Assembly (NCBI GenBank): GCA_021779195.1
Contig: JAJYBB010000013.1
Span: forward strand, 1 to 64,000
Direction: 5' to 3'
Origin: Bacteroidota bacterium
GTDB lineage: Bacteria > Bacteroidota > Bacteroidia > Bacteroidales > Paludibacteraceae
Length of the DNA stretch: 64,000 nt
Part shown: piece by piece, positions 46,101 through 55,480 of the stretch
Position numbering within the stretch: position 1 is the stretch's first letter
Layout of the letters: every line of letters starts with the position of its first letter
Made by a program: the position numbers and the translations under genes
Notes under the pieces: model-generated
Told to the model about the DNA's origin: nothing
Seen by the model: the letters and a program-made list of their open reading frames with translations, nothing else
The model's database searches: none

Positions 46101-49011
46101 TCCATTTATTTTCAATGATTTTATTCCCAACCATTAATTCGTACAAAACATAAACGTTTGATGCTGAAGTTCCAAAATGGATAACCGATTTGTCGCCGAT
46201 AGCACATTCGGTTTTATCTGTAAGCAACCATGTATACGTTTTAATGGGAGGGCGCTTGTCTGTAGAATCATAAAGTGCGAAATTTGATGATGATTCAACG
46301 GCATTATTCCATGCATCAAGAGTTTTAAGGACTAACTGATACTGCCCCGTCGCCATTGATTTTAAATTTAAAATCAATGTTTTATCAATTGTATTGAATT
46401 CACCCGAAAGAACATTTTTCTTTCTTTTTGGTTCATAATTTTCATTCAGATTTTGTTCAAAATCAGGTAATTTCTCCAACCGATATAAATCATAATGAAT
46501 TTTTGATTTTTGCAGCTTATTATTTAACGTCTCGGTGGAAATCGCGATGCGAAAAGGTGTGTTTTTCTCAACTTTATTTGGAATTTGTGCTTTGATAAAC
46601 AATGATTTATTACCGACTGAGATTACTTGCTGAGTTTGTTGAGTTTCACCATCCGTTGAAGTTGCTTCAGCAGTAATTCTGTAATTGTAAAATTCTCCGC
46701 GTGTATCCGTTGAAACAATAAACGATTTTTCTGGAACAAATTCGATTTGGAAATTTCCATCATTATCGGTAATTGTAACGCCGCTTTTAATTTCTTTATC
46801 CGGTGCGTGCATCCACCAACAGTAAGGATGTGGAACACGGACAATATAAAATTTTACATGCGCATTTGCAATATTAAAACCGGCAAATGATTTTACGTTG
46901 CCAATTAAAGAGACCTTTTCGCCAAAGCGTATTTCGGTATTGGGTTTTGGGATAATTATTTCAAAAGTCGGACGCTTATATTCTTCCACCCAAAAACTTT
47001 GTGAAAAATTTCCCGATTGTAATTTGAATTCACCGGTTAATCCACTTTTTGGTAGTACGAACGCTCCCGCAAATGAACCGAATGCATTTGTTTTGAATAT
47101 TTGAGAACTAATTTTCTGATTGTTAGCATTATAAAGCGTCAATTCAAAAGTTTTATTTTTGTCAATATTTTGCTTTTCTTTATTTGCATAAAATGATATT
47201 CCTTTGAAATATACGATCTGACCGGGGCGATAAACCGAACGATCAGTAAATAAACTCAACTGGGCTTTTATTATTCCGTGATCCTCAGTTTGTTCATTAT
47301 AATAACTGAATGATTCGGATGAAAAATAACGGTCGTTTCCTTTTTGAAATATGTAAATATAATTCTGATTATTATCGGGTTGTTGAAATTCAACAAAACC
47401 CGAGCCATTGGTTTTTCCGGTTGAACCGTTTTGGATTTCGTAACCGCTTCCCATCCATTTTTGAGTGTATGATTGAATATTTACTTTTTCGACCGGTTTT
47501 CCTGATTGACGCTGGAGCACGTATAAACTCTGGAATTGAGGCTTTTGTGATCGAAAAATATAACTTAGATTTGTAACTGTAAAATTACCAACCGCTTCGT
47601 CTGACAAAACCGTATCGTGTAATTCTGTAATTTCAAATTCATAAATTCCTACATTTTTAGTTTGAATATTAAAGACTGTATCAATAGTTTCAAAATTCGA
47701 ATCTGATGGAAGCCGAATGATCTTTTCGTCCACAATTATCTTATCCGGATACAGTTTCTTTCGATTATTTATTTTAAATTTAAAATTCAAATAATCTTTT
47801 GAAGACGCATTTACACGATAAATTTTTAAATTCAGATGCGAATGATTTGTGGCATGTATCGTAAATCGAAAATTGGTTTGTGGACTTGCAACATTTTTAT
47901 ACTGAACATCTAATTTTGGTTGAGTAATGATTTTAATTAAATTGTGGAGCAAACCAATTCTTTTGTAATTCGGATATAACTTTATACCTTTTGTGCAAAG
48001 CAGAAAGGCATTTCTCATATAGACAGGGTGAGAAATCGCATTGTATTTTTGAAGATAATATTCGGCTAATTGATCATAAACTTCAACCACTGATTCATTT
48101 GTTTCATTTCCATCCTTTAATCGCTGAAGTGCAGCGATATATAATGAATCGGACGAAGCATTATCCGCATTTGAAAAAACATAGCGCAATCGGTTTAAAT
48201 CTGTAAATATGAGCGGTAAAACCTGATGTTTGCTTAATCTAAATTGAAGCCATTTTTGATAAGTTTCTATAATTTGATTTTCGGCTGAAATCGAAAAGGT
48301 TGTATCCGGAATTAATTTGATAAAATCAGATAAGTCAGCAAAATACTGATTATCAATCAAATTATTTTTAATTGTTTCAGCTTCCGTGATTTGCTGTAAA
48401 ATATTAATGCGTCTCTGGGATAACCAATCGAAGAGGGTGGGTTGCAAAATCTGCGTTTCACTTCCATTTTCGAGAAATAGTGAAAATTTAAGTATGGGCG
48501 TATTTTGTAATATTAAAGTATTGGAAACCGATTCAGCTAAAAGCGAAGAGATTTTGTTAAAATAAATATTCTTGGACCAAGCATTGATATCATCCGGAAT
48601 GTACCCCATTACATTAATTCGACGATTGATAATGAATGCATTACTTTGATAATATTGTGTATAAAGTTCAGCAGTCATTGAGAAAAGCATCGCTTTTTCG
48701 TCGGTCAAAACTGATTGATTCGCAAAAGTTTCAAAATTGCGGATTAAAATTGGAGCTTCGGCAGGATTCTTTTCAAGAATAAACCGCATTTTATAAATCC
48801 TGGCTTTGATAATTTCTTGTCGATTGTTTTCCTTTTGAGCTTGTAAAAGAATGCTGTCTAGCTCATTTAAAGCAGATTCAGGTAAATTCTTTGCAGCAAA
48901 ATCTTCAACGGTTTTCCACCGTAATGATAGCGGAATCGAATTTGGTTGAGCAAATAAAAAGACATTCACGAAAACAAAAAATGTGAGGGTCGTAAAAATA
49001 GATTTTTTCAT
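43132..49011 (-). CDS. Alpha-2-macroglobulin family protein, thioester-less
   Basis: 1959 residues, the largest gene here. A signal peptide (ending FLFAQ) is followed by a helical N-terminal region (about 25-360), MG-type beta domains including an MG2 signature (LSLFTDRSVYRPGQIVYFKG near 590), the A2M core (SLTRWNLKMLAHT near 1220) and a toroid-like helical domain (LDGGFSWYDGMPQSRYLTLEI). Bacterial A2Ms are thought to trap attacking proteases in the periplasm or at the surface. The CxEQ thioester expected at the start of the toroid domain is missing; the equivalent stretch reads LNNNAFDYLSAYYSNSLA. Thioester-free members are common in Bacteroidota. No lipobox is seen and no pbpC gene is adjacent. 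Confidence 0.88.
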   Translation of the reverse strand: MKKSIFTTLTFFVFVNVFLFAQPNSIPLSLRWKTVEDFAAKNLPESALNELDSILLQAQKENNRQEIIKARIYKMRFILEKNPAEAPILIRNFETFANQSVLTDEKAMLFSMTAELYTQYYQSNAFIINRRINVMGYIPDDINAWSKNIYFNKISSLLAESVSNTLILQNTPILKFSLFLENGSETQILQPTLFDWLSQRRINILQQITEAETIKNNLIDNQYFADLSDFIKLIPDTTFSISAENQIIETYQKWLQFRLSKHQVLPLIFTDLNRLRYVFSNADNASSDSLYIAALQRLKDGNETNESVVEVYDQLAEYYLQKYNAISHPVYMRNAFLLCTKGIKLYPNYKRIGLLHNLIKIITQPKLDVQYKNVASPQTNFRFTIHATNHSHLNLKIYRVNASSKDYLNFKFKINNRKKLYPDKIIVDEKIIRLPSDSNFETIDTVFNIQTKNVGIYEFEITELHDTVLSDEAVGNFTVTNLSYIFRSQKPQFQSLYVLQRQSGKPVEKVNIQSYTQKWMGSGYEIQNGSTGKTNGSGFVEFQQPDNNQNYIYIFQKGNDRYFSSESFSYYNEQTEDHGIIKAQLSLFTDRSVYRPGQIVYFKGISFYANKEKQNIDKNKTFELTLYNANNQKISSQIFKTNAFGSFAGAFVLPKSGLTGEFKLQSGNFSQSFWVEEYKRPTFEIIIPKPNTEIRFGEKVSLIGNVKSFAGFNIANAHVKFYIVRVPHPYCWWMHAPDKEIKSGVTITDNDGNFQIEFVPEKSFIVSTDTRGEFYNYRITAEATSTDGETQQTQQVISVGNKSLFIKAQIPNKVEKNTPFRIAISTETLNNKLQKSKIHYDLYRLEKLPDFEQNLNENYEPKRKKNVLSGEFNTIDKTLILNLKSMATGQYQLVLKTLDAWNNAVESSSNFALYDSTDKRPPIKTYTWLLTDKTECAIGDKSVIHFGTSASNVYVLYELMVGNKIIENKWIKFNNEIKKFDIPFKKKYGSGITVSFTFIKNEMYFNKQIQIQLKQIQKSLTPTLSVFRNKILPGSTAEWTITVPEIMRNHEHAELLVDMYDASLDAIRPLQWNFNPVFIPSIMPAPAWISNNFTNSSDYASVNRTFESVPELVVPRINWFGLNLNLGTGTFFIRGLARTASPDKLLDVNKKSIDKPIEKSDNTNNKQDLTASYSSATTSTHTTFEPRTNFNETAFFYPQLQTDSIGNLKLKFSVPESLTRWNLKMLAHTADLFFGQSETQIITQKELMVQLNLPRFVHQSDQLNLSAQVTNLTDKQQLATIKFTLINPTNGNSIQLKDNQIKTIALKPNQTESVSWTITEFSTFDLVACKVEAHAGNFSDSEQKYLPVLPVKILITESQPLTLRNNQTKSYNIENILKNTSKNDLQSMTVEFSTNPAWYAVQALPSISTPLNNNAFDYLSAYYSNSLAGFIVHSNPKIAAVYNQWKYQYSNSLSSNLSKNLNLKNFLSDETPWVREAQDETEQKKQIAILFDSNVQDNQSHQYLEKLFKLQNLDGGFSWYDGMPQSRYLTLEILLKLSQLKNITQKDPFSNQHSALSSALNYVDKAISNDFTELQKNNPNYIHEKCINNLQLLYLHVRSEYQEVTIPVTSKSAVKFFLAQAEKYWTGFSLYGKSQVIQIAFRDGKIQLAKEIIQSLKENALKSDEMGMYWAKNTAGYFWNEHPIEVQSSIIESFVKMGEPSSIIDEMKIWLLKQKQTQRWNSSLSTVDAIYALLLEGNNWLNNTGSVKIKLGNIVVNPSDSEAGTGYFKKTFTAEQVKSLIGKVTVSTDRLNPHSNSIGWGALYWQYYQDINKIDNKSGILQIQKKLFVEKITSKGKSLLPIEQTQLKKGDKVVTRLVISTDRNLEFVALKDTRAACFEPVSQRSGCTWNDGVYYYQTTKDTSTQYFFNLLPKGTYIFEYELWVNTSGIFNDGIATIQCLYAPEFVSHTGGKQISVIPM

Positions 49012-49180
49012 AATTCGAAGAAATTTTGCATGACATCAAAGAAATAAATTTCGACTGCACTGAATGTTGAAAGATTTTTTAGGTTATAACGATTTTATTT
49101 TCAATCCGAATCGTAAAATATCAACTGTCTATAATGTAACTAAATTAATCACTATGATATGATTTTTCAGAAAAAATTAA

Positions 49181-52100
49181 TCAGGAGTTAATATAATGCG
49201 AAGGTGAACATCCGTATTGAGCTTTAAAACATTTGCTAAAATAGAAGGGATCATTGATTCCCACCATATACGAAACTTCAGACACATTGTATTTGTAGGT
49301 TTTCAATAGTTCAGCTGCTTTTTTCAATCTTCGTATTCGTATGAAATCGTTGGGTGTATAGCCGGTTAGAAATTTGATTTTCTTGAAAAATAATGTTCGT
49401 CCGGTGTTGGCTAAAGTGGCAAATTCATCTACCGAAAAGGTTGGATCAGCAAGATGTTCTTCAAGCAATTCTTCAATTAAATTGAGAAATTGAGCGTCCT
49501 TATCCGGAAACTCCTGTCTTATTTCTTCATTAAACGATAGAGCATTTTCGTTGCTTGCAAAGTGTTTGTGCAATCTTTCGTTTTTTTCTAATAGTTTGTT
49601 AATTTGAAGCATTAAATGCCTCATACTAAATGGTTTACTAATATAAGCCTCAGCTCCGGATTCGATTCCCTCAAGTTCATGTTCATCTGCAACATATGCA
49701 GTTAACAAAACAATCGGAATGTGACAAGTGGAAAAATCTTCTTTTAATTTTTTAGTCAAGTCGAAACCATTCATTCCGGGCATCATTACATCGCAAATAA
49801 TTAAATCGGGATCGTCATTCATGCTTCGATGAATACCTATATCGCCATCTTCTGCTGTAATTACTTCAAAATAAGGGCTTAGCTTTTCATCGAGGAATTG
49901 ACGAATATCATCATTGTCGTCGATCACCAAAATTTTATACTTATGATTCAGAATAGGAGAATGAGGCAATAAATCTATTGAAATTTTGTTATCATTTTCC
50001 TTGATGAAATCTGAAAGCGGATAAACCTCTTCTCCATATTCTTTTTGCACGATGACGTTTTCATTCAAAAAGTCATCACTGTTGTATATGTCTGATTTCA
50101 AGGGAAATTCAACATAGAAAACAGACCCACCACCCATATTTTCTTGAAATCCGGTAGTGCCTTTATGTAAGTTTGTAAATTCATTGACCAGCGAAAGTCC
50201 GATGCCGGTTCCCGATGCCGAGAAATTAATTTGCATAAATCTACTAAATAGCAGATTTTGTTTTTCTTTTGGTATCCCGATTCCATTATCAGCAACGGCA
50301 ATTCGAATACTTTCTTTGGATTCATCTACTTCAACAATTAAACTAATTTTACCCCCACGAGGAGTAAATTTAAAGGCATTCGAAAGTAAATTGAAAACAA
50401 TTTTATCAACTTTATCTCTATCAATAAATAATGTCAGTTCGGGCAATGCATGAACAAAATTATATTCGATATGCATTTTAGACGATACATTGCTGAAACT
50501 ATGAAAAATATCATTTAAAAAACCGATTATTTCTGTATTCTGAAGATTGAGTTTTTGTTTGTTATTCTGGAGTTTACGAAATTCTAATAATTGATCAATA
50601 AGACGTAGCAAATGAGCTGTATTTTTCTCTAAATCAGTTACTAATTGTTGCAGTGGTTCTGTCATCTTGTTTTTAATATCGGTTAAAGTATCCACACTTC
50701 CTTTGATCAAGGTCAACGGAGTCCGAAACTCATGGCTGATATTAGTAAAGAATCGTAGTTTATAATCGGTCAATTGACGTTCGACTTTGATCGCATTGTT
50801 TAAATTGTTAAATTTTCTTATCAACTTTAATGCGAAATATCCCAGTGCAACTAAAATCAGGAAGTAAATAAAAATTGCAAAGTCAGTGAGCCAGAATGGA
50901 GGATGTATTACAATCAAAAGCTTTGTAACCTGAGCATCCCAAAGTCCTTCACTATTCAGGCTTTTCACCATAAAAATATATTTTCCAGGCGGCACATTTC
51001 GATATGTAGCCACATTAACAGATCCGGACAAGTTCCAGCGTTTCTCGAAGTTTTCGAGAATATACATAAATTGGTTGGCTTTTGGATCTCTGAAATTAAG
51101 ATTGGCAAATTCGATATGAAATACTTTGTCAGACGACTGCAAGTCAATTCTGTCGGAAAAAGTGACAGATTCTTTCAAAGGAGCATTTTTTTTATTTATT
51201 TTTGCAGGCTGATCAAAAAGCGAAAATCCGGTAAAAACCACATGATTTGTTTCGTTTTCTGGCATTTTGATATCTGCTGGATTAAACACATAAAAGCCTT
51301 TAAGACTTCCCCAAAGCATTTTATTGTTTTTACAGGTTAAACAAGCTGTTTCAGAAAATAAATTAGAAGAGAAATCATCCGAGAAACGATAATATTGAAA
51401 CAAATTCGTTTGTGGATTCAGTTTTAATAATCCATTTTCTGTACTTACCCATAAACAACCGCTTTTATCTTCCTGAATGCCCATGATATTATCGTTAGCC
51501 ATTCCCTGTTTGTTGTTGTAAACTTTAAAAATTCCATTTCCAGTGGATGATTCGCCAAGAAATTTATTCACGCCTCCACCGGCTGTGCCGATCCAAATAA
51601 AACCCCTTGAATCCTGAAAAATATATCGAACTTCGGGATTACTCAAACAATTTTTACTTTCAACATTGAACGTATAATAACGGAAGTTTTTGGCATTTTG
51701 GAGCAATTTATCGGGATTAAACCGCAGTATCCCGTTGGTGGTACCAACCCACAAATCGCCTTTTTTATCCATAAATATATATCGGGCAAAACGCAGCCAA
51801 TCATCGTTGTCAAAAAATGTACGAAATCCGAGTGTGCCCTTCGGAGTGGTTTTAACACAAACTCCTCCGCCAAATGTAGCTGCCCATAATCTTCCTTGAT
51901 GGTCTTTAACGATCGAAAAAACAGTGTTGTTACTTAAACTTCCTGCTACAGACTCTTTTTTATAATGTAAAGCATTTGTGATTTTTCCATCTTTGAAGCC
52001 TACAATACCATTATTTTTGGTAGCAAGCCAAATTGTACCATCCGGATCCTGCAACATGCTGTATACGTTATACCCATTTTCGTAAACAACCTTTTTATGT

Positions 52101-53524
52101 GAAAGATTTGAATCATAGATATATAAGTTGCCAGCTTTTGTGGCAACCCAAATATTATGATGTTGATCTTCAAGAAAAGCCCGAATTACATTTCCGCTCT
52201 GGAAATTGTGCTGATGATCAGGAAAAAATAGTTGAACGTTCCGGTTTAAAAATGACAATTTGTTTATGCCCATATTTTCAGTTCCAAGCCAAATATTATC
52301 GTTTTTGTCAAGAATCATTGATAATAAATAATTGGAAGCCAAACCGTTCTGAGTAGGAGAGTGGGTTAAATGACTTAAATTTCCTGTGCGAATATTATAA
52401 CAAAACAACCCATTTCCGTAAGTGCTTATCCACACATTATCGCGTTTATCTGCTATAAATTGATAACGTTCTTCATCAATTAGTTTCATGATGAAATCCG
52501 GAATTAATTTCAATTTCACAATTTTATTTGTGCTTTTAATCCACAACCAAGCATTCCCTGATAAATTATAAGCTAAAATATCGTGGTTTTCATTTTCAAG
52601 GAAACTGACGTTGCCTGATATGTTTTCTCCATAAAAAGAATCAGCCGATGTTACTGATAATTTGATCGGATTAAATATGTAAACTCCTTTTCCAAAAGTA
52701 GATATTATTAAACTGTCATTTCTTATTAAAGCAATTTGTGAAACAGTAACTGCTATATTCAAATTAAAATTGTTTTCGAATTTATTCTTTATTAAATCAA
52801 ATATTTTTACAATTCCTTTATCTGAAATAAGAAATACCTTTTTATTGATTTCGTATGCTTTAATAAAGTTGAGATTTCCTTTGTTTTTAATTGGGTCAGA
52901 TGTTAATTTGCCTTGAACCAATCTGTTTATTCCTTTTGATGTTAGTATCCAAGTGTTTAACCTGCTATCCTGAAAAATATAATTAACTGTATTTGATAAA
53001 ATTTGATTAACGGCACTCGTTGCATTATAATGGATAACTTCAATATCTCCATTTTTAAACGAAAATCGGACACAACCCGAAGATACACTTCCAAGCCATA
53101 CATTTTTCTGATTATCTTCATAATACAAGTTATATCTTAAATACTGATCAGATTTTTTAGTGTATAATTGAACAAAATTATCAATCAATGGGTCGTAACA
53201 ATGAATAATATCGCTGTAAGTCCGAACCCAAATATGTCCGTAACTATCCAAATGCAACTCTTTAATTTTTCCACTTGATAAGGAATTGGGATTTTGCGCT
53301 TCAGGAACAAAAGTTTTTATTTGTATTCCATCATAGCGATTCAATCCATTTAACGAACCGAACCACAAAAAACCCGTTTTATCTTGTATTATGCAACGTA
53401 TCGTGTTGTGCGACAAGCCATTATTGGATGTTATATGATCAATAATCGGCTGAATTTCACCATAAGTAACATGCGAGAATAAGAGAATAAACAGGAGGAT
53501 GAATTTAGTTTTGAGGAAGTGCAT
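49181..53524 (-). CDS. Hybrid two-component system protein (sensor, kinase, receiver, AraC output)
   Basis: 1447 residues in the HTCS layout: signal peptide (1-22), two-component regulator propeller repeats (about 25-770; many WxGTxxGLxRF-like blades), Y_Y_Y domain (about 785-850), one membrane helix (about 870-895), HisKA with His931 in ISHEFRTPLTLIKG, HATPase, receiver with Asp1245 in ICDVMMPGMNG and Lys in ISKPF, and a C-terminal AraC helix-turn-helix (FIRIRRLKKAAELL...). Such proteins sense oligosaccharides in the periplasm and switch on nearby glycan genes. No SusC/D locus or glycan gene adjoins it, so the target is unknown. It has a strong promoter of its own. Confidence 0.95.
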   Translation of the reverse strand: MHFLKTKFILLFILLFSHVTYGEIQPIIDHITSNNGLSHNTIRCIIQDKTGFLWFGSLNGLNRYDGIQIKTFVPEAQNPNSLSSGKIKELHLDSYGHIWVRTYSDIIHCYDPLIDNFVQLYTKKSDQYLRYNLYYEDNQKNVWLGSVSSGCVRFSFKNGDIEVIHYNATSAVNQILSNTVNYIFQDSRLNTWILTSKGINRLVQGKLTSDPIKNKGNLNFIKAYEINKKVFLISDKGIVKIFDLIKNKFENNFNLNIAVTVSQIALIRNDSLIISTFGKGVYIFNPIKLSVTSADSFYGENISGNVSFLENENHDILAYNLSGNAWLWIKSTNKIVKLKLIPDFIMKLIDEERYQFIADKRDNVWISTYGNGLFCYNIRTGNLSHLTHSPTQNGLASNYLLSMILDKNDNIWLGTENMGINKLSFLNRNVQLFFPDHQHNFQSGNVIRAFLEDQHHNIWVATKAGNLYIYDSNLSHKKVVYENGYNVYSMLQDPDGTIWLATKNNGIVGFKDGKITNALHYKKESVAGSLSNNTVFSIVKDHQGRLWAATFGGGVCVKTTPKGTLGFRTFFDNDDWLRFARYIFMDKKGDLWVGTTNGILRFNPDKLLQNAKNFRYYTFNVESKNCLSNPEVRYIFQDSRGFIWIGTAGGGVNKFLGESSTGNGIFKVYNNKQGMANDNIMGIQEDKSGCLWVSTENGLLKLNPQTNLFQYYRFSDDFSSNLFSETACLTCKNNKMLWGSLKGFYVFNPADIKMPENETNHVVFTGFSLFDQPAKINKKNAPLKESVTFSDRIDLQSSDKVFHIEFANLNFRDPKANQFMYILENFEKRWNLSGSVNVATYRNVPPGKYIFMVKSLNSEGLWDAQVTKLLIVIHPPFWLTDFAIFIYFLILVALGYFALKLIRKFNNLNNAIKVERQLTDYKLRFFTNISHEFRTPLTLIKGSVDTLTDIKNKMTEPLQQLVTDLEKNTAHLLRLIDQLLEFRKLQNNKQKLNLQNTEIIGFLNDIFHSFSNVSSKMHIEYNFVHALPELTLFIDRDKVDKIVFNLLSNAFKFTPRGGKISLIVEVDESKESIRIAVADNGIGIPKEKQNLLFSRFMQINFSASGTGIGLSLVNEFTNLHKGTTGFQENMGGGSVFYVEFPLKSDIYNSDDFLNENVIVQKEYGEEVYPLSDFIKENDNKISIDLLPHSPILNHKYKILVIDDNDDIRQFLDEKLSPYFEVITAEDGDIGIHRSMNDDPDLIICDVMMPGMNGFDLTKKLKEDFSTCHIPIVLLTAYVADEHELEGIESGAEAYISKPFSMRHLMLQINKLLEKNERLHKHFASNENALSFNEEIRQEFPDKDAQFLNLIEELLEEHLADPTFSVDEFATLANTGRTLFFKKIKFLTGYTPNDFIRIRRLKKAAELLKTYKYNVSEVSYMVGINDPFYFSKCFKAQYGCSPSHYINS

Positions 53525-53567
53525 AGTACGATAAGATTTCCATTATGTTGGACGGATTTACAATTGG

Positions 53568-53575
53568 CAAAGATA
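53568..53575 (-). promoter_or_regulatory. -7 promoter element for the HTCS gene
   Basis: The minus strand reads TATCTTTG, 44 bp upstream of the start codon. Confidence 0.6.
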
Positions 53576-53690
53576 GAAATTATTACCTGATTATAAATAA
53601 AAAAAACAGAAAATTTAGTCCTGAAAAGTTTCTCGCGATTGAAATCGATATTGCGATAAAACAGTATGAAATAAGAAAAAAGTCCTGATT

Positions 53691-54419
53691 TCAGATTAAA
53701 TCGTTATGTATTACTATCCAAGTTTGCTGGATAAGTTCATTTATTTGGTCTGGAAGAAAAATATTTACATCTATTGGTTCATGCACAATCATTTCAATAA
53801 GGCCGGGATGAACATTCAAACTATTTCGATGAAGCCGGTCATAACTACCTCTAATAGTGATTGGTACAATTGGCAACCGCAGATCGGTGGCAATTCGGAA
53901 AGCACCTTTTTTAAAACTTCCCATTTCTCCGTTACGAGTACGTGTTCCTTCGGGAAAAATGACTACCGAAACGCCATCTTTTAATTGAGCTTCAGCCTTT
54001 TCGATGCTATGTTTTGCTGCAATTAAATTGGAACGATCCATAAAAATATGACCTGCCGACTCGCAAGCTATACCTACCAATGGTATTTTTCGTAACTCAG
54101 CCTTCATTATCCATTTGAAAATAGATGGTAGCCAGCCATATATTACAAAAATGTCGAAAATGCCTTGGTGATTACTTACCAATATGTACGATTGTTTTGA
54201 ATCTAAATATTCTAACCCGGAAATTTTTACGTTGATAAATAGAAGCGTGCAAAATGATTTCGCCCACCAGCGTGCCGGTAAATATGAAACCTGTCGATTG
54301 GGTAACAAAGGAGATAGTATAATTGTGAAAACTGAAGTAAAAATAGTGATAATCAATAGAATAGGAAAAGCAATTATCCACTGATAAAGAATAAAAAAGA
54401 AGTTATGTTTTGATTTCAT
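53691..54419 (-). CDS. plsC: 1-acyl-sn-glycerol-3-phosphate acyltransferase
   Basis: 242 residues. Transfers an acyl chain to lysophosphatidic acid to give phosphatidic acid at the inner membrane. An N-terminal membrane helix (about 10-35) precedes the PlsC domain with the catalytic HX4D motif NHQGIFD, the FMDRSN block and the acceptor motif FPEGTRTR, followed by FKKGAFRIA and VPITIRGS. The length is usual. It is likely in one leftward unit with the EamA transporter gene, 57 bp upstream. Confidence 0.93.
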   Translation of the reverse strand: MKSKHNFFFILYQWIIAFPILLIITIFTSVFTIILSPLLPNRQVSYLPARWWAKSFCTLLFINVKISGLEYLDSKQSYILVSNHQGIFDIFVIYGWLPSIFKWIMKAELRKIPLVGIACESAGHIFMDRSNLIAAKHSIEKAEAQLKDGVSVVIFPEGTRTRNGEMGSFKKGAFRIATDLRLPIVPITIRGSYDRLHRNSLNVHPGLIEMIVHEPIDVNIFLPDQINELIQQTWIVIHNDLI

Positions 54420-54476
54420 ACTGTGTGAATTAAATATTAGAGAACAATCAAACTCCCAAAAAAATGGGATAAATAG

Positions 54477-55388
54477 TTAATATTCAGTTCCTCTGATCAA
54501 TTTGAGCTTCAATTTAAAATTACTTAACTGACTTATAAACAATCCAATAACAACGATAAAAATGCCTAACCAACGAATTGAACTTACTTTTTCACCCATG
54601 AATATCCACGCAAATAATGCTGTAAAAACAGGAATCAGGTTGATAAAGACATTGGTACGTGCCACGCCGATTTGTCTGACAACACCCGCGAACAAAACAA
54701 ATGCCAGTACCGATGCAAATACAGCCAACATAAAAAGGGCACTCCAAGCCTCAAAACTAACATGTATATAAGGAATTGTACGTAAATCGGTAATTAAAAA
54801 GGTGGGTATAAAAAACAATAATCCTATTGCACTCTGATAAAAAACGACATTGATGGTTGAATAATGGGTTGATATCTTCCTTAAAGTGGTAACATATAAG
54901 ATTGCAGACAAAACAGCCAGAAAAAGCAACGTAATACCTAACGGGTTAGTAGTTAATCCTTTTTGCGGTTCATAAATTACCAAAAATACGCCACATAACG
55001 AAACTAAAATGCCCACTATGTTTGTCCAGCCAATTTTTTCGTGCAATAATAAATAAGCCAAAACAGGTGCAAACAAAGGAATTGTTGAAACAATAACTGA
55101 AGCTAAAGTTGAGTCAACTAACGTCAATCCATAAGTCTCGCCAATGTAATACATAAACGGTTCAAAAAAAGCCATCAATATAAACCATTTTCTGTCCTCA
55201 TGGCGTATAGTTTGAAATTTTCCCGAAAAATACGAAACAATGAACAGCAAAACCGAAGCTATCAACAAACGAAGAGCAATCAAGGTTACAGGATGGAAGG
55301 ACAGAATAGCCACACGCGTCCAAATAAACGAAACAGACCAAAATATCATTGCAAGCAAAATAGCCCCATACAATTTAATTTTTTGCAT
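54477..55388 (-). CDS. EamA/DMT family transporter
   Basis: 303 residues with about ten membrane helices in two EamA repeats (about 8-140 and 150-290), typical of drug/metabolite transporters such as RhaT- or YdcZ-type amino-acid or metabolite exporters. The first helix has AMIFWSVSFIWTR, the repeat signature. The substrate cannot be told from sequence. plsC lies 57 bp downstream. Confidence 0.88.
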   Translation of the reverse strand: MQKIKLYGAILLAMIFWSVSFIWTRVAILSFHPVTLIALRLLIASVLLFIVSYFSGKFQTIRHEDRKWFILMAFFEPFMYYIGETYGLTLVDSTLASVIVSTIPLFAPVLAYLLLHEKIGWTNIVGILVSLCGVFLVIYEPQKGLTTNPLGITLLFLAVLSAILYVTTLRKISTHYSTINVVFYQSAIGLLFFIPTFLITDLRTIPYIHVSFEAWSALFMLAVFASVLAFVLFAGVVRQIGVARTNVFINLIPVFTALFAWIFMGEKVSSIRWLGIFIVVIGLFISQLSNFKLKLKLIRGTEY

Positions 55389-55480
55389 AGTTCTTCCATT
55401 AAATCATTCTACGTCTTTTTTCTTCCATATTAGTTTACAAGCATATAATTGCAACAAAAAGATTTTAACGCATATATTTA

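Noticed and set aside
50903-51340. 145-codon open frame antisense to the HTCS gene
   Set aside because: It overlaps conserved Y_Y_Y and membrane regions of the regulator and shows no protein-like features.
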